Shown one piece after another: positions 21,249 to 31,304 of a stretch of 64,000 nt of DNA. Under the pieces are notes generated by a model that worked only from the letters and a program-made list of their open reading frames with translations, did no database searches and had not been told where the DNA came from. Source of the DNA: Microbulbifer agarilyticus S89 (GTDB lineage: Bacteria; Pseudomonadota; Gammaproteobacteria; Pseudomonadales; Cellvibrionaceae); contig NZ_AFPJ01000030.1 in assembly GCF_000220505.1 (NCBI RefSeq), positions 43,440 through 107,439 on the forward strand, in the 5' to 3' direction. Within the stretch, counting starts at the first letter, position 1; each line of letters begins with the position of its first letter. Made by a program: the position numbers and the translations under genes.

Positions 21249-22742
21249 ATGCGTCATCGCGCTCTGCGCCCCTCCCTCCTGCTTGCCCTGTACTGCCTGG
21301 CGGCACCCTCGCTGGCCCTGGACGAATCAAACCAAAGCGACAAGACCCCAGAGCCGGAGACATCCGCCCAGCAAGCCCTGCCGGTTGAGCCCTCACCGGA
21401 GACCAGCGCGCTACAGGAAAGCGACCAGCGCAGTGCGGGCGACCAGGCGGAAAAGCCGATCCCCAAGGCAAAAAGCGTCGAGCTCGACAAGCCCGTGAGC
21501 GAGAGCGAGCTGGTCGTACCGCCGGCGGCCAATAAAGAGTCTGCTCCCGCCGAAGAAACCGCTGCGCCCGAAGCGCCAATTGAAGCTCCAGTTATTGAGC
21601 AAGAGGAGCCCGTCGGTCGCCCACTGCAATTACTGGGCGCGGAAGTGCCTCCAGCAACCACCACGCGTCTGGCCTGGTCGCCGCGCCAGCATTTCGAGGG
21701 CGTGTACAGTGCCACGCCTGTGCTGGTGGTAAACGGTGCGGAAACGGGGCCAACCCTGTGTTTGTTTGCCGCGATTCACGGTGACGAACTGAACGGTATC
21801 GAGACCGTGCGCCGGGTGATGTACAACCTGGACGAGGACACTCTGAAGGGCGCGGTTATCGGTGTACCCATCGTGAACCTGCAGGGGTTTCACCGCAGCT
21901 CGCGCTATCTCACCGACCGCCGCGATCTGAATCGCCACTTCCCAGGCGATAACCGCGGTTCCTCGGCCTCACGCATTGCGCGCTCGTTTTTTGATGAAGT
22001 GGTGGTGCACTGTAACGCCATCGTCGACCTGCATACCGGTTCGTTTTACCGCACCAACTTGCCGCAGCTGCGTGGCGATCTGAAGGACCCTAAAGTCGTC
22101 AAACTGACCAAAGGCTTTGGCTCCACCGTGGTGCTGCACAGCGACGGCGCCAAGGGCACCCTGCGACGGGCCGCGGTGGAAGCGGGCATCCCGACTGTCA
22201 CCCTGGAAGCGGGCGCCCCCATGGTGCTGGATGAGCTGTCGGTCAGCCACAGTGTGAAAGGTATTCGCACCCTGCTCAATCAGCTCGGCATGATGAGCAA
22301 ATTCAGCCTGTGGGGTGACCCGGAGCCGGTGTACTACAACTCCACCTGGCAGCGTGCGACCACCGGCGGCATTATTTTCAGCAACGTAAAGCTGGGCTCG
22401 ACCGTGCGCAAAGGTGACCTGCTCGGCACCGTCACCAACCCGATCACCAACGTGCGCAAAGAAATTCGCTCCCAGTACAACGGGCGCATTCTCGGCATGG
22501 CCATGAACCAGGTGGTGCAACCGGGCTTTGCCGCTTACCACATTGGTATTCAGGCCCCGGAAGAGCAAATTTCCGCACCACAGGAAGTGACCGTAGAAGC
22601 TGAGCCTGCGCCCACCGCACCTGAAACGGCTACCAAGAAGCAGCCGCAGCAAGACTCTGGGGCAGCCAAAGATCAGCCAATATCAGGCGCGGAGTCCAAA
22701 CCTTCCGGCGATCCTGAGGAGCAAAGCGAAGAGGACGAGTGA
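21249..22742 (+). CDS. Exported M14-like zinc carboxypeptidase / succinylglutamate desuccinylase family protein
   Basis: 497 residues with a signal peptide (about 1-23, cut after SLA). Residues 25-122 are rich in Glu, Pro, Ser and Ala and probably disordered. The catalytic domain (about 140-430) is of the AstE/AspA type: H177 and E180 in AAIHGDELNG and H262 in VDLHTGSF are the zinc ligands, and E320 in PTVTLEAGAP is the likely catalytic base. The tail (about 440-497) is again acidic and low in complexity. Known relatives remove acyl groups from amino acids or trim peptides, and a periplasmic member may act on peptidoglycan peptides; the substrate is not known. The gene stands alone. Confidence 0.85.
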   Translation: MRHRALRPSLLLALYCLAAPSLALDESNQSDKTPEPETSAQQALPVEPSPETSALQESDQRSAGDQAEKPIPKAKSVELDKPVSESELVVPPAANKESAPAEETAAPEAPIEAPVIEQEEPVGRPLQLLGAEVPPATTTRLAWSPRQHFEGVYSATPVLVVNGAETGPTLCLFAAIHGDELNGIETVRRVMYNLDEDTLKGAVIGVPIVNLQGFHRSSRYLTDRRDLNRHFPGDNRGSSASRIARSFFDEVVVHCNAIVDLHTGSFYRTNLPQLRGDLKDPKVVKLTKGFGSTVVLHSDGAKGTLRRAAVEAGIPTVTLEAGAPMVLDELSVSHSVKGIRTLLNQLGMMSKFSLWGDPEPVYYNSTWQRATTGGIIFSNVKLGSTVRKGDLLGTVTNPITNVRKEIRSQYNGRILGMAMNQVVQPGFAAYHIGIQAPEEQISAPQEVTVEAEPAPTAPETATKKQPQQDSGAAKDQPISGAESKPSGDPEEQSEEDE

Positions 22743-22808
22743 AGAAAGCAGAGGCTAAGGCAGCAGTAGAAAAGGCAGTAAAAAAGAAAGCTTTCTGCGA
22801 AACAAAGA

Positions 22809-23720
22809 TCAGGAAGGCGGTGTATTACTCACCCGGTCGATTACCGGTGTGGGGTCAAGGTGTAATGGCTCGGGTTGCAAGGTGATGTGTTGAATCCCGA
22901 ATCGCTTGTTCAAGGTATTGCTCAGCCTTTCCAGCACCCGCGGCCAGGCCACCAGATCATCGACAATGATGTGCGCAGACAGCAGAATCGTGCTGCTGTC
23001 GAAACGCCAGATATGCAGGTCGTGCACGGACCGCACACCCTCCTCTAATGCCATGGCTTCCGCCACACTGGGTAAACTCAATTCACGGGGCACACGTGCC
23101 ATCAATACATCGACCGCATCCCTGATTAGCCGCGCGCTGGCTATCAGGATCAGGATGCAAATCAACATGGAAAGCAACGGGTCGATCGGTGTCCAGCCGG
23201 TGAAATAAATCACGCCCCCTGCCACCAGCGCCGCCACCGAGCCCAGCAGGTCGCCCATAACATGCAGTAACGCGCCGCGAATATTCAGGGTTTGCTCGCC
23301 GCGGTGCAGCACCCAGGCCACGGCCACATTCACCAGCAAGCCAATCGCGGCGATCAGCATCACCACGCCACCGGCAACCGGCTGCGGGTTTCGCAGGCGA
23401 TCAAACGCGGCCATTGAAATACCCACCACGATCAACAGCATCAGTAGCGCATTGACCATCGCGGCGAGTACTTCCGCACGCCCCCACCCAAATGACATCA
23501 CCCGGCTTGCGGGTTTGCGCGCAATCAATGCCGCCACCGCGCCGAGAGCGAGAGAGAACGAATCGGTAATCATATGGCCGGCGTCCCCCAATAACGCGAG
23601 GGAGCCGGAAAGCCAGCCGCCGATGGCCTCAACGATGGCGAACAGAAAGGTAATAACAAGCCCCCAGACGAGGGGCTTCAGGCGTCCGCTACCGTGTTGC
23701 TGGTGGGCATGGTCATGCAT
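22809..23720 (-). CDS. Cation diffusion facilitator (ZitB/CzcD-like zinc exporter)
   Basis: 303 residues, usual for the family. These transporters export Zn2+, Cd2+ or Co2+ by proton exchange. The N-terminus is His-rich (MHDHAHQQHGSG). Six membrane segments are visible, with LLGDAGHMITDSFSLALG near residue 43 carrying the HxxxD metal site of the second segment and a partner pattern GALLHVMGDLLGSVAALVAG near 148 in the fifth. The C-terminal cytoplasmic domain (about 210-303) includes VRSVHDLHIWRFDSS. HxxxD in both segments points to Zn2+. Convergent with the M14-like gene. Confidence 0.93.
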   Translation of the reverse strand: MHDHAHQQHGSGRLKPLVWGLVITFLFAIVEAIGGWLSGSLALLGDAGHMITDSFSLALGAVAALIARKPASRVMSFGWGRAEVLAAMVNALLMLLIVVGISMAAFDRLRNPQPVAGGVVMLIAAIGLLVNVAVAWVLHRGEQTLNIRGALLHVMGDLLGSVAALVAGGVIYFTGWTPIDPLLSMLICILILIASARLIRDAVDVLMARVPRELSLPSVAEAMALEEGVRSVHDLHIWRFDSSTILLSAHIIVDDLVAWPRVLERLSNTLNKRFGIQHITLQPEPLHLDPTPVIDRVSNTPPS

Positions 23721-23790
23721 GCGTAATGTCCTAGCCGGTTTCCTTACTGGCCACCCCCACTGCGATCACATCGGGGGCATATTGCTGTGA

Positions 23791-24618
23791 CTATATACGT
23801 CCCAGCGTAATACGGTCCCGCCCAGCATAATCGCGGCGAGTTTCGACGTTGTTGTATCCATACTCGGAAAACAGTTCGCGCACAGCCTTGCCCTGCTCCC
23901 AGCCATGCTCAACCAGCAGCAGGCCATTTTCAGAGAGGTGACCGCTTGCCTGAGCGGCGATCGTACGAATATCGGCGAGCCCCTTTTCACCCGCCACCAG
24001 TGCTGACACAGGTTCAAAGCGCACATCCCCTTCGCGCAAGTGCGGATCCTGCGTATCGATATAGGGAGGATTGCTGACGATAACGTCAAAGGTGGCATCA
24101 GCCAGAGCAGAAAACCAGTCGCTCTGCAGGATGTGTACGTTGCCAAGGCCGAGCGCATCGCGGTTTTCTTCCGCCAGCGCAACTGCTGCGGGCATGGTAT
24201 CCACCGCGGTAATTTGCCAGTGCTTTTTTTCACTCGCCAGGGCCAGGGCGATGGCGCCGGTACCGGTACCGAGATCGAGTAGCCGCGCCGATTCCTGCGG
24301 ACAGAGGGAAAGCACGGTTTCCACAAGCACTTCCGTGTCGGGACGGGGGATCAGGGTAGAGCGATTCACCTTGAACGGCAGCGACCAGAATTCCCGGCTA
24401 CCGGTCAGGTGGGCTACCGGCTCACCGGCCACACGCCGCTTGAGGAGCTGCTCAAATTCCGCTTGCTGGTCGTCGTTTAGCAACTGTTCCGGCCAGGTAT
24501 ACAGCCAGGCGCGCGACTTGCCCAACAGGTGACACAACAGCACCTCGAGATCCAGCCGCGGGGTGTCGCTGTCGATCAGTTCTATCGCGCGTTGCAGGTT
24601 TTCCTTAACCGTTGCCAT
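23791..24618 (-). CDS. prmC: Release factor N5-glutamine methyltransferase PrmC
   Basis: 275 residues, normal length. PrmC methylates the Gln of the GGQ motif in RF1 and RF2. The N-terminal helical domain (1-90) contains LLCHLLGKSRAWLYTWPEQ. The SAM site is LLDLGTGTGAIALALA (near residue 113), and the catalytic NPPY motif is in VIVSNPPYIDTQDP. It lies five bases after prfA, whose product is its substrate, in the conserved hemA-prfA-prmC operon. Confidence 0.97.
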   Translation of the reverse strand: MATVKENLQRAIELIDSDTPRLDLEVLLCHLLGKSRAWLYTWPEQLLNDDQQAEFEQLLKRRVAGEPVAHLTGSREFWSLPFKVNRSTLIPRPDTEVLVETVLSLCPQESARLLDLGTGTGAIALALASEKKHWQITAVDTMPAAVALAEENRDALGLGNVHILQSDWFSALADATFDVIVSNPPYIDTQDPHLREGDVRFEPVSALVAGEKGLADIRTIAAQASGHLSENGLLLVEHGWEQGKAVRELFSEYGYNNVETRRDYAGRDRITLGRI

Positions 24619-24623
24619 ACCGA

Positions 24624-25709
24624 TTAGCTCTGCCCCAACGCCGCCAGCTGATCCGCCTGATACTCGGTGCGCAACGGGCCGATCACCTCATCCACAGCGC
24701 CCTGCATCACTTCATCAAGCTTGTACAGGGTCAGGCCAATGCGGTGATCGGTCACGCGCCCCTGCGGGAAGTTATAGGTGCGAATACGCTCGGAGCGATC
24801 ACCACTGCCCACCAGGTTGCGGCGCGCATCGGAGATTTCCTGGGCGGCGGCAGATTCCTGGGCGCTGTTGAGTTTTGCCTGCAGCAGCGCCATCGCTTTG
24901 GCCCGGTTCTTGTGCTGGGAACGTTCATCCTGACACTCCACCACAATACCGGTGGGGATATGGGTAAGGCGCACCGCGGAATCCGTCTTGTTCACGTGCT
25001 GACCACCGGCACCGGAGGCGCGGTAGGTATCCACACGCAGGTCCGCTTTGTTAATTTCGATCGCGTCGCGCTCGTCCGGCTCCGGCATCACCGCCACGGT
25101 ACACGCGGAAGTGTGAATACGCCCCTGGGATTCTGTTTCCGGCACCCGCTGCACGCGATGCGCGCCGGATTCGAATTTCAGTTTTGCATAGACATCTTCA
25201 CCGGCAACACGGGTGATGATTTCCTTGTAGCCGCCGTGTTCACCGGCGTTCTCACTGATAATTTCAATGCGCCAGCCCTGCTTCTCCGCATAGCGCGAAT
25301 ACATACGGAACAGGTCACCAGAGAAAATCGCCGCTTCGTCGCCACCTGTACCGGCACGAATTTCCAGGTAAACATTCTTGCGATCGTTGGGGTCGCGAGG
25401 TAGCAGCAGTGTCTGCAGTTCTTTTTCCAGCGGCTCCAGTTGCGCTTCCGCTTCGCGCAGCTCTTCCTGAGCCATCTCGCGCATTTCCGGGTCGTTCTCC
25501 TCCAGCATTTCACGCGCGCCGGCCATATCGTCCAACAGGGTCTTGTAGCGCCCATAGCAGCCGACGACTTCTTCGAGCTCGGAATACTCCCGCGAAAGGT
25601 CACGGAATTTATCCTGGTCACTGATGATTTCCGCATCGCCCAACAGGGCGGACACTTCCTCGTGGCGCTCCACCAGGTTGTCGAGTTTGCTTTGTACCGA
25701 AGCTTTCAT
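24624..25709 (-). CDS. prfA: Peptide chain release factor 1
   Basis: 361 residues, typical. RF1 reads UAA and UAG stop codons and triggers peptide release. The stop-recognition PxT motif reads PET in [17 protein letters not shown] (near residue 185), and the catalytic GGQ lies in [20 protein letters not shown] (near 230). The ATG overlaps the hemA stop codon in TAATG, so translation is coupled to hemA. prmC follows after five bases. Confidence 0.98.
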   Translation of the reverse strand: MKASVQSKLDNLVERHEEVSALLGDAEIISDQDKFRDLSREYSELEEVVGCYGRYKTLLDDMAGAREMLEENDPEMREMAQEELREAEAQLEPLEKELQTLLLPRDPNDRKNVYLEIRAGTGGDEAAIFSGDLFRMYSRYAEKQGWRIEIISENAGEHGGYKEIITRVAGEDVYAKLKFESGAHRVQRVPETESQGRIHTSACTVAVMPEPDERDAIEINKADLRVDTYRASGAGGQHVNKTDSAVRLTHIPTGIVVECQDERSQHKNRAKAMALLQAKLNSAQESAAAQEISDARRNLVGSGDRSERIRTYNFPQGRVTDHRIGLTLYKLDEVMQGAVDEVIGPLRTEYQADQLAALGQS

Positions 25710-27025
25710 TACTTGAGTTTCTTCTTGTCCTGCTTGTCCGGGGAATTTTCGCTTCCCGCGGACGCGTCCATGCCCGTTTCGTCCGCGCTCAACCCGATGA
25801 TCTGTCGGGCCAAGCGCAAGCGTTCCAGGTCACCCTCCGCGGTGGCCTGCCGCAAAGCCACGGTGGGGGCATGAATCAGTTTGTTGGTTAATGTGCGTGC
25901 GAGCTGTTCCAGCAATTGCTCTGGTTCACTGCCCGCGCGCAATTGAATCAGTGCTTTTTCCAGTTCATCTTTGCTGATTGCCTGGGCCTGCTGACGGTAA
26001 CTGCGAATGGAATCCACGGCGCGCAGGCTGCGGTGCTCGCGCATAAAAGCCGAAGCAGCCACATTCACAATCTCATCCGCGGCCTGTGCCGCCTGCTCGC
26101 GCAGACGCTTGCCTTCATCAATCACACCGCGCAAGTCGTCCACGGTGTAGAGGTAGATATCGTCGAGCTCGCCGACTTGCGGCTCGATGTCCCGCGGCAC
26201 CGCAATATCCACCATAAACACGGGGCGGTGGCGACGGGCTTTGAGCGCGGTCTCCACTGCACCCTTGCCAAGGATCGGCAACTGACTGGCGGTCGAACTG
26301 ATAACGATGTCCGCGCGCGGCAAATGCTCGGGGATATCTGCCAGCAGAATCGCCTCCGCACCAAAGTCTTCCGCGAGAGATTGGGCCCGGTTCAGGGTCC
26401 GGTTTGCCACGATCAGTCGCTTTACGCCTTTATCAAGCAAGTGGCGGGCCACCAGCTCGATGGTCTCACCGGCACCGATCAGCAGGGCGGTCTGTTCAGC
26501 CAGGTCGGTAAAGATACGCGAGGCGAGCGACACCGCAGCAAAGGCAACCGATACCGGGTTCTCACCAATGGCGGTCTCGGTACGCACCTTTTTGGCCACC
26601 GAGAACACCTGCTGAAACACACTGTGCAATGTGGGGCCGACACTGCCGGACTCACGGGCCACCGCATACGCAGACTTGATCTGTCCGAGGATTTGCGGCT
26701 CGCCCAGTACCAGGGAGTCCAGCCCGCAGGCCACCCGCATCATATGCCGCACCGCCGCTTCATCAGTGAACTGGTAATAGCAGCTGGTGAGTTCCTCCAG
26801 GGAGACCGAGTGGTACTCGGCGACCCAGGCCAATACGGCCTCCGGAGCGACCTCCCCGTAGATTTCGGTGCGGTTACAGGTGGAAAGAATGGCCAATTCT
26901 GGGCATTCCAGAGCGATGCGCGCCTCAGCAAGGGCACTGGGCATCACTTCGGGAGCAAACGCCACCCGCTCGCGCACGGCGACCGGCGCGCTGTCATGAT
27001 TGATTCCCAGGGCAAGGATTGGCAT
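25709..27025 (-). CDS. hemA: Glutamyl-tRNA reductase
   Basis: 438 residues. HemA reduces Glu-tRNA(Glu) to glutamate-1-semialdehyde, the first committed step of tetrapyrrole synthesis by the C5 route. The catalytic cysteine is C50 in [10 protein letters not shown]. The NADPH-binding domain (about 170-320) has the [15 protein letters not shown] motif, and the dimerisation domain fills the C-terminus. The last 30 residues are polar and variable. First gene of the leftward hemA-prfA-prmC operon and divergent from the TPR gene. Confidence 0.97.
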   Translation of the reverse strand: MPILALGINHDSAPVAVRERVAFAPEVMPSALAEARIALECPELAILSTCNRTEIYGEVAPEAVLAWVAEYHSVSLEELTSCYYQFTDEAAVRHMMRVACGLDSLVLGEPQILGQIKSAYAVARESGSVGPTLHSVFQQVFSVAKKVRTETAIGENPVSVAFAAVSLASRIFTDLAEQTALLIGAGETIELVARHLLDKGVKRLIVANRTLNRAQSLAEDFGAEAILLADIPEHLPRADIVISSTASQLPILGKGAVETALKARRHRPVFMVDIAVPRDIEPQVGELDDIYLYTVDDLRGVIDEGKRLREQAAQAADEIVNVAASAFMREHRSLRAVDSIRSYRQQAQAISKDELEKALIQLRAGSEPEQLLEQLARTLTNKLIHAPTVALRQATAEGDLERLRLARQIIGLSADETGMDASAGSENSPDKQDKKKLK

Positions 27026-27495
27026 AGATTCTCGTCACTACTGCCGCACGCCAGCACCACAAGCGGGCACGCGGGGCAAAAAATGGCCGCATATTGTCCG
27101 GGCCCACCGCAGCTGGTGCAAGCGGAATCCGGCGACGCACAAAATCTTCCTAGTTTAAATAGATGCTGACTTTGTCACTGGACCCGGCCTGCCGGCTACG
27201 GGGGGCAAATTCAGAACTAGAATTATACGGCGATAACCCGGAAAAATACGCCAATAGGCGCCTTCTTAGCCAAATTGCCACGGTTTCCCGCGTATCTGGC
27301 CAAATGCCCGCTGCGCGCCCCGCTTACCACGCGCGGCCCGACTGACCTCGAGAGAAACACGCAATTGATGAGGCGCGAACGTACGGACACGTTTCTATGC
27401 AGCTGCTCCTTCCCTTTTTGCTCGCCTGCCGCCAACCCCACAAGGCCCTGAAAACCGCGCTGGCGCACGGCCACCCGGCAAACTTCAGGCCCCAC
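27026..27495. promoter_or_regulatory. Intergenic region between divergent hemA and the TPR lipoprotein gene
   Basis: About 470 bases, or 370 if the TPR protein starts at the earlier in-frame ATG (27397). Promoters for both genes must lie here. AT-rich patches at about 27148-27168 and 27214-27232 are the likeliest promoter areas; no clear box pair or palindrome can be assigned. Confidence 0.35.
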
Positions 27496-29373
27496 ATGCG
27501 CGGGGTGCGCAGGACCGCCATGGTCTCCTCGCTTGCCATTCTCTGTGCCTGCGCACAGCAACCAGAGGTCGCCAACGGAGATCAGGGCGATTGGCGTGAC
27601 CAGTGGGAGGCGGAAGCCGTCAGTGAGGCCGACAACCAGACGCGCGCGCCGGGCAACAAGGACGACCGTGCGCCCGAAACTACAGAGCCCGCAGAGCCCC
27701 CGGCAACAGCCGACGCACCCGACCAACCAGACACAGCTCCTGCCACGGCAGAGGCGAAGGCCAAACCCTTCCCCATCGAAACGCTCTACACACTGCTGGT
27801 CGCCGAGGTTGCGGGCAATAGAGAGCAATACGATTTGGCCCTGGCCAACTACTACTTTCAGGCCGAGCGCACCAAAGATGCAGGCATTGCTGCCCGCGCC
27901 ACTCGCATAGCCCGCTATCTCAATGCCCGTCGTGCCGCGCTGCGCTCGGCGCAGTTGTGGGTAAAACTGGCACCGAACAGCGCCGACGCACAGTTGGCAG
28001 TCACCGCCGAACTCACCCTCGCCGGCAAATTGGATGAGGCCCTGCACCACGCGGAGCTCGCGCTGGCACTGGGCGGCAATGCCCCCCTGCAATCGGTGGC
28101 CGCCACGGCGGTAGACAATGAAGAACTCGCGGCAAAAGTGCTGCCCGAATTTGAGCGCCTCCACCTAAAGCACCCGAGAAACTCGGAAGTCGCTCTGGCC
28201 TACGCCATGTTGCTGCGCGCAAACAAGCGCCCCCAGGAGGCACTCAAGATCACCCGCCAGGTACAGGAGCGCGACCCATCCAACCTGGATGCACCCCTGC
28301 TGGAGTCCCACGCGCTCATCGACATGGGCCGTGAGAACGAGGCCCGGCGCCTGCTGGAAAACCTGGTAGAGCTGTATCCCAAGGAGAGCCGGCTGCGTCT
28401 GCAATACGCCCGGCTACTGATTCGGCAGGACCTGGATATGGCGCAGCAACAGTTTGCCGAGCTGGTGAAACAGCGCCCCAATGACGGCAACCTCATCCTG
28501 TCTCTGGCACTTATCCACTACGAAACCAAGCAGTTCGATAAGGCCATACCGCTACTCAACCAACTGCTCAAGCAGGAAGATCACGAATCCATCGCGCACT
28601 TTTATCTGGGCGGAATCGCCGAGCAAACAAATAATCCACAGCAGGCAGTTATCCACTACCGTCTGGTACGCCCGGGTAGCGACTATGTGCAGGCCATCAC
28701 CCGCGGTACAAGTTTGCTCGGCAAGCTCGGAGAAACCGAAGAGGTGCACAAATGGTTCTCCGAACTACGCCAGCGCCACCCCAACCAGCAGGAACAGTTT
28801 TATCTAATGCAGACCGACCTGCTGACAAAAAATGGCTACTTGGAAGAAGCGCAGAGCCTGCTGGCTGACGCGATAAAAGTAAACGAGGACAGCAATCGGC
28901 TGATCTATGCCTATGCCATGGCCAGCGAGCAAATAGGCGATGTGGAAAACTTTGAACAGGGTTTACGCAAGCTATTGTCCCGCGACCCGGATAATGCGAA
29001 CCTGCTAAATACGTTGGGTTACAAACTGCTTTCTTACGACGAGCGCGTGGAGGAAGCCATGGAGCTCATCGCCAAGGCCATTGAACTGAGCCCCGATGAT
29101 CCCGCGATCATCGACAGTATGGGCTGGGCACACTATCGCCTTGGCAATTACAGCGAAGCGGTCACCTACTTACGCAAAGCATTGAGCCTGCTGCAAGACC
29201 ACGAAATTGCTGCACACCTGGGAGAGGCCCTGTGGGCACTGGGTGAGCGACAACAGGCTATGCAGGTTTGGGAGCAGGGATTGCAGCAAAACCCGGAAAG
29301 TAAACTTATCCCGGAAGCCATGCAGCGGCTACAGGATCAACAAAGACTGGAACAGCATGTTACGGAAAGCTGA
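27496..29373 (+). CDS. Tetratricopeptide repeat lipoprotein (PA4667-type)
   Basis: 625 residues. This matches in position the TPR protein found between hemA and lolB in Pseudomonas. The start is likely ATG 27496 (MRGVRRTAMVSSLAILCAC), which gives a basic end, a hydrophobic stretch and a possible lipobox LCAC; ATG 27397 is an alternative with weaker support. Residues about 25-90 are Ala/Glu/Pro-rich, and residues 95-620 form an array of TPR helices (for example LEEAQSLLADAIKVNEDSNR and AHYRLGNYSEAVTYLRKALS). A periplasmic or outer-membrane scaffold role is plausible, unproven. Its end overlaps the lolB start by 17 bases. Confidence 0.85.
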   Translation: MRGVRRTAMVSSLAILCACAQQPEVANGDQGDWRDQWEAEAVSEADNQTRAPGNKDDRAPETTEPAEPPATADAPDQPDTAPATAEAKAKPFPIETLYTLLVAEVAGNREQYDLALANYYFQAERTKDAGIAARATRIARYLNARRAALRSAQLWVKLAPNSADAQLAVTAELTLAGKLDEALHHAELALALGGNAPLQSVAATAVDNEELAAKVLPEFERLHLKHPRNSEVALAYAMLLRANKRPQEALKITRQVQERDPSNLDAPLLESHALIDMGRENEARRLLENLVELYPKESRLRLQYARLLIRQDLDMAQQQFAELVKQRPNDGNLILSLALIHYETKQFDKAIPLLNQLLKQEDHESIAHFYLGGIAEQTNNPQQAVIHYRLVRPGSDYVQAITRGTSLLGKLGETEEVHKWFSELRQRHPNQQEQFYLMQTDLLTKNGYLEEAQSLLADAIKVNEDSNRLIYAYAMASEQIGDVENFEQGLRKLLSRDPDNANLLNTLGYKLLSYDERVEEAMELIAKAIELSPDDPAIIDSMGWAHYRLGNYSEAVTYLRKALSLLQDHEIAAHLGEALWALGERQQAMQVWEQGLQQNPESKLIPEAMQRLQDQQRLEQHVTES

Positions 29374-30010
29374 CGTTCTCTCTTTCACCTCTTATCAAGC
29401 AACCACGCGCTGTGCCCTGAGAATTTTGGGCGCAGCTTTACTGTTTACTCTGGCCGCGTGTAGCGCGCAGAAACCGCAACCACAACACCCCCCCTCCCAC
29501 ACCGCGCAGCAGCAGTCGGCGGCGGCGCTTCAGCGCTGGGAAGTGAAAGGGAAACTGGGCGTGCGCTCACCGAGGGAAAACGGCAGCGCCAACCTGGTTT
29601 GGCAGCAGGCCAACGCCAACTATCGCATTCACCTGAGCGGCCCTCTCGGTGCCGGCTCCACCACCATCACCGGCGCACCGAATGGTGTCAGCCTGCAGAA
29701 AGGCAGCGACCCCGCCGTTTTTGCATCCAACCCGGCGCAACTCACCGAGCAGATTATGGGCTGGCCGCTGCCGGTCTCGGAAATGTTTTACTGGGTGCGC
29801 GGCCTGGCCGCGCCCGGCGCGGTGAGTGGCCAGCGAAAGAATGCCGAAGGGTTACTGCAAAGCCTGCAGCAGGCTGGCTGGCAGTTGAACTTCAGCGATT
29901 ACCAGGTAGTAGGCCCGTACAAGTTGCCAAGCCGTATCAAAGCGGCGAGCTCGAACCCCGCCGGCCCGGTGAGCGTTACCGTTGTGGTCAAGGAGTGGAT
30001 TCCGAAGTAA
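29357..30010 (+). CDS. lolB: Outer membrane lipoprotein receptor LolB
   Basis: 217 residues. LolB accepts lipoproteins from the periplasmic carrier LolA and inserts them in the outer membrane. The N-terminus has an extended lead followed by LGAALLFTLAAC, a clear lipobox (C at about residue 35). The family core WEVKGKLGVRSPRENGSANL, IHLSGPLGAGSTTITG and LPVSEMFYWVRG are present, and the end ...VTVVVKEWIPK fits. The start at 29357 overlaps the upstream TPR gene; a later start is possible since the lead before the signal is unusually long. ispE follows after a hairpin. Confidence 0.92.
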   Translation: MLRKADVLSFTSYQATTRCALRILGAALLFTLAACSAQKPQPQHPPSHTAQQQSAAALQRWEVKGKLGVRSPRENGSANLVWQQANANYRIHLSGPLGAGSTTITGAPNGVSLQKGSDPAVFASNPAQLTEQIMGWPLPVSEMFYWVRGLAAPGAVSGQRKNAEGLLQSLQQAGWQLNFSDYQVVGPYKLPSRIKAASSNPAGPVSVTVVVKEWIPK

Positions 30011-30043
30011 TCGCCGGTACCGGCCTTTGAGGCCCTGCTAAAA

Positions 30044-30075
30044 AAACCGGCGGCTGGTAAACTGGCCGCCGGTTT
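30044..30075. terminator. GC-rich hairpin between lolB and ispE
   Basis: Perfect 11-base stem AAACCGGCGGC (30044-30054) / GCCGCCGGTTT (30065-30075) with a 10-base loop, preceded by an A-run and followed by only TTTC-T. It may act as a partial terminator between lolB and ispE. Confidence 0.55.
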
Positions 30076-30094
30076 CTACATCCCCTCTAGCGCA

Positions 30095-31006
30095 ATGAAT
30101 ACGCCTCCTGTCACTCTGACTCTCACCGCACCCGCAAAGCTGAATTTGATGCTGCGCATCCTGGGGCGCCGCGAAGACGGTTATCACGAACTGCAGACGG
30201 TATTCCAATTGCTGGATGTGGGTGACACCCTGAGCTTTACCCCCACTCATGACGGGCAAATTCATCTCCACTGCCCCGGCGTCGACGTTCCGCCGGAGCA
30301 AAATCTGATTGTGCGCGCCGCCCGGTTAATTCGAGAGGCAGCCTTGCGAAAGAACAACCGTTCGCAAAACGCTGGGGTGAAGATATCGGTCGACAAGGTA
30401 CTGCCCGCTGGCGGTGGTATCGGCGGGGGCAGTAGCGATGCCGCCACTACCCTGCTCGCACTGAATCAATTGTGGCAGTGCGAACTCAACCTCGACGCGC
30501 TGGCGGAGCTGGGGCGGCAACTGGGCGCAGACGTTCCCGTCTTCGTGCGCGGTACTTCCGCGTTTGCCGAAGGCGTTGGCGAAAAACTCACCGCCGTATC
30601 CATCGAGCCGCGCTGGTACCTGATACTCAAACCCGCCTGCCATGTCAGCACCGCAGCGCTTTTTTCCAATCCACGTTTGACAAGAGATTCCGCCGCAATT
30701 ACATTAGCGGCCCTTCGCGACAGGCAGCTGAACAGCGACTGGCTAAACCAATATGCCGGTAACGATTTTCAGCCGCTCGTTGAAGACCTCTACCCAGAGG
30801 TGCGTGAAGCTAGAGAGTGGCTTGCGCAATATGCAGACGCATTTTTGACCGGAACCGGCGCTTGTGTTTTTGCCGGATTTGAGTCGGAAACCGCTGCCCG
30901 GGAAGTGCTAGCAGCACGGCCGGATGGGTGGGAAGGTTTTGTTGCCAAAGGTGCTGATGAATCACTCACACACCGGCAACTCGCGAATTTTGCAGCAACT
31001 GTCTAA
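30095..31006 (+). CDS. ispE: 4-diphosphocytidyl-2-C-methyl-D-erythritol kinase
   Basis: 303 residues, a little longer than the usual 285. IspE phosphorylates CDP-methylerythritol in the MEP route to isoprenoids. It is a GHMP kinase: TAPAKLNLMLRILGRREDGYHELQT (split at residues 10-34) holds the catalytic lysine and substrate site, and the ATP loop LPAGGGIGGGSSDAATTL is at about residues 108-125. The third GHMP motif FLTGTGACVFAGF is near 249. It lies between lolB and tRNA-Gln, the conserved order. Confidence 0.97.
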   Translation: MNTPPVTLTLTAPAKLNLMLRILGRREDGYHELQTVFQLLDVGDTLSFTPTHDGQIHLHCPGVDVPPEQNLIVRAARLIREAALRKNNRSQNAGVKISVDKVLPAGGGIGGGSSDAATTLLALNQLWQCELNLDALAELGRQLGADVPVFVRGTSAFAEGVGEKLTAVSIEPRWYLILKPACHVSTAALFSNPRLTRDSAAITLAALRDRQLNSDWLNQYAGNDFQPLVEDLYPEVREAREWLAQYADAFLTGTGACVFAGFESETAAREVLAARPDGWEGFVAKGADESLTHRQLANFAATV

Positions 31007-31027
31007 ATTGACTAACTGCAACATTGC

Positions 31028-31102
31028 TGGGGTGTAGCCAAGCGGTAAGGCAGCGGGTTTTGATCCCGTCATGCGAAGGTTCGAATCCTTCCACCCCAGC
31101 CA
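31028..31102 (+). tRNA. tRNA-Gln (anticodon TTG), first copy
   Basis: 75 bases with the CCA end encoded. The acceptor stem is TGGGGTG / CACCCCA, starting with the U1-A72 pair typical of tRNA-Gln. The anticodon loop is TTTTGAT with TTG, between stems GCGGG and CCCGT. The T arm has TTCGAAT. It is in the conserved place between ispE and prs. A second copy at 36221 differs at one T-loop base. Confidence 0.97.
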
Positions 31103-31304
31103 TTTCCTTATTTATAGGTATCCCTACCACCTTGGGGTACAGACGGAGCCTCCGGCGCAGCCGGAAAAATTGGCAGCCACGCCACAACACTTGCACAACG
31201 GTCGCCCAATGAATCGGCAATACAACACCCTGCAAGCAGTTCCCGCTCCGCATTCCACCTAATTTTTACTACTATCTTCTATCCCGACGAAAAAGGTACT
31301 CGCA

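Noticed and set aside
22780-22800. AGAAAGCTTTCT palindrome between convergent genes as a terminator
   Set aside because: It has no loop and cannot form a stable RNA hairpin, although a T-run lies on the minus strand.
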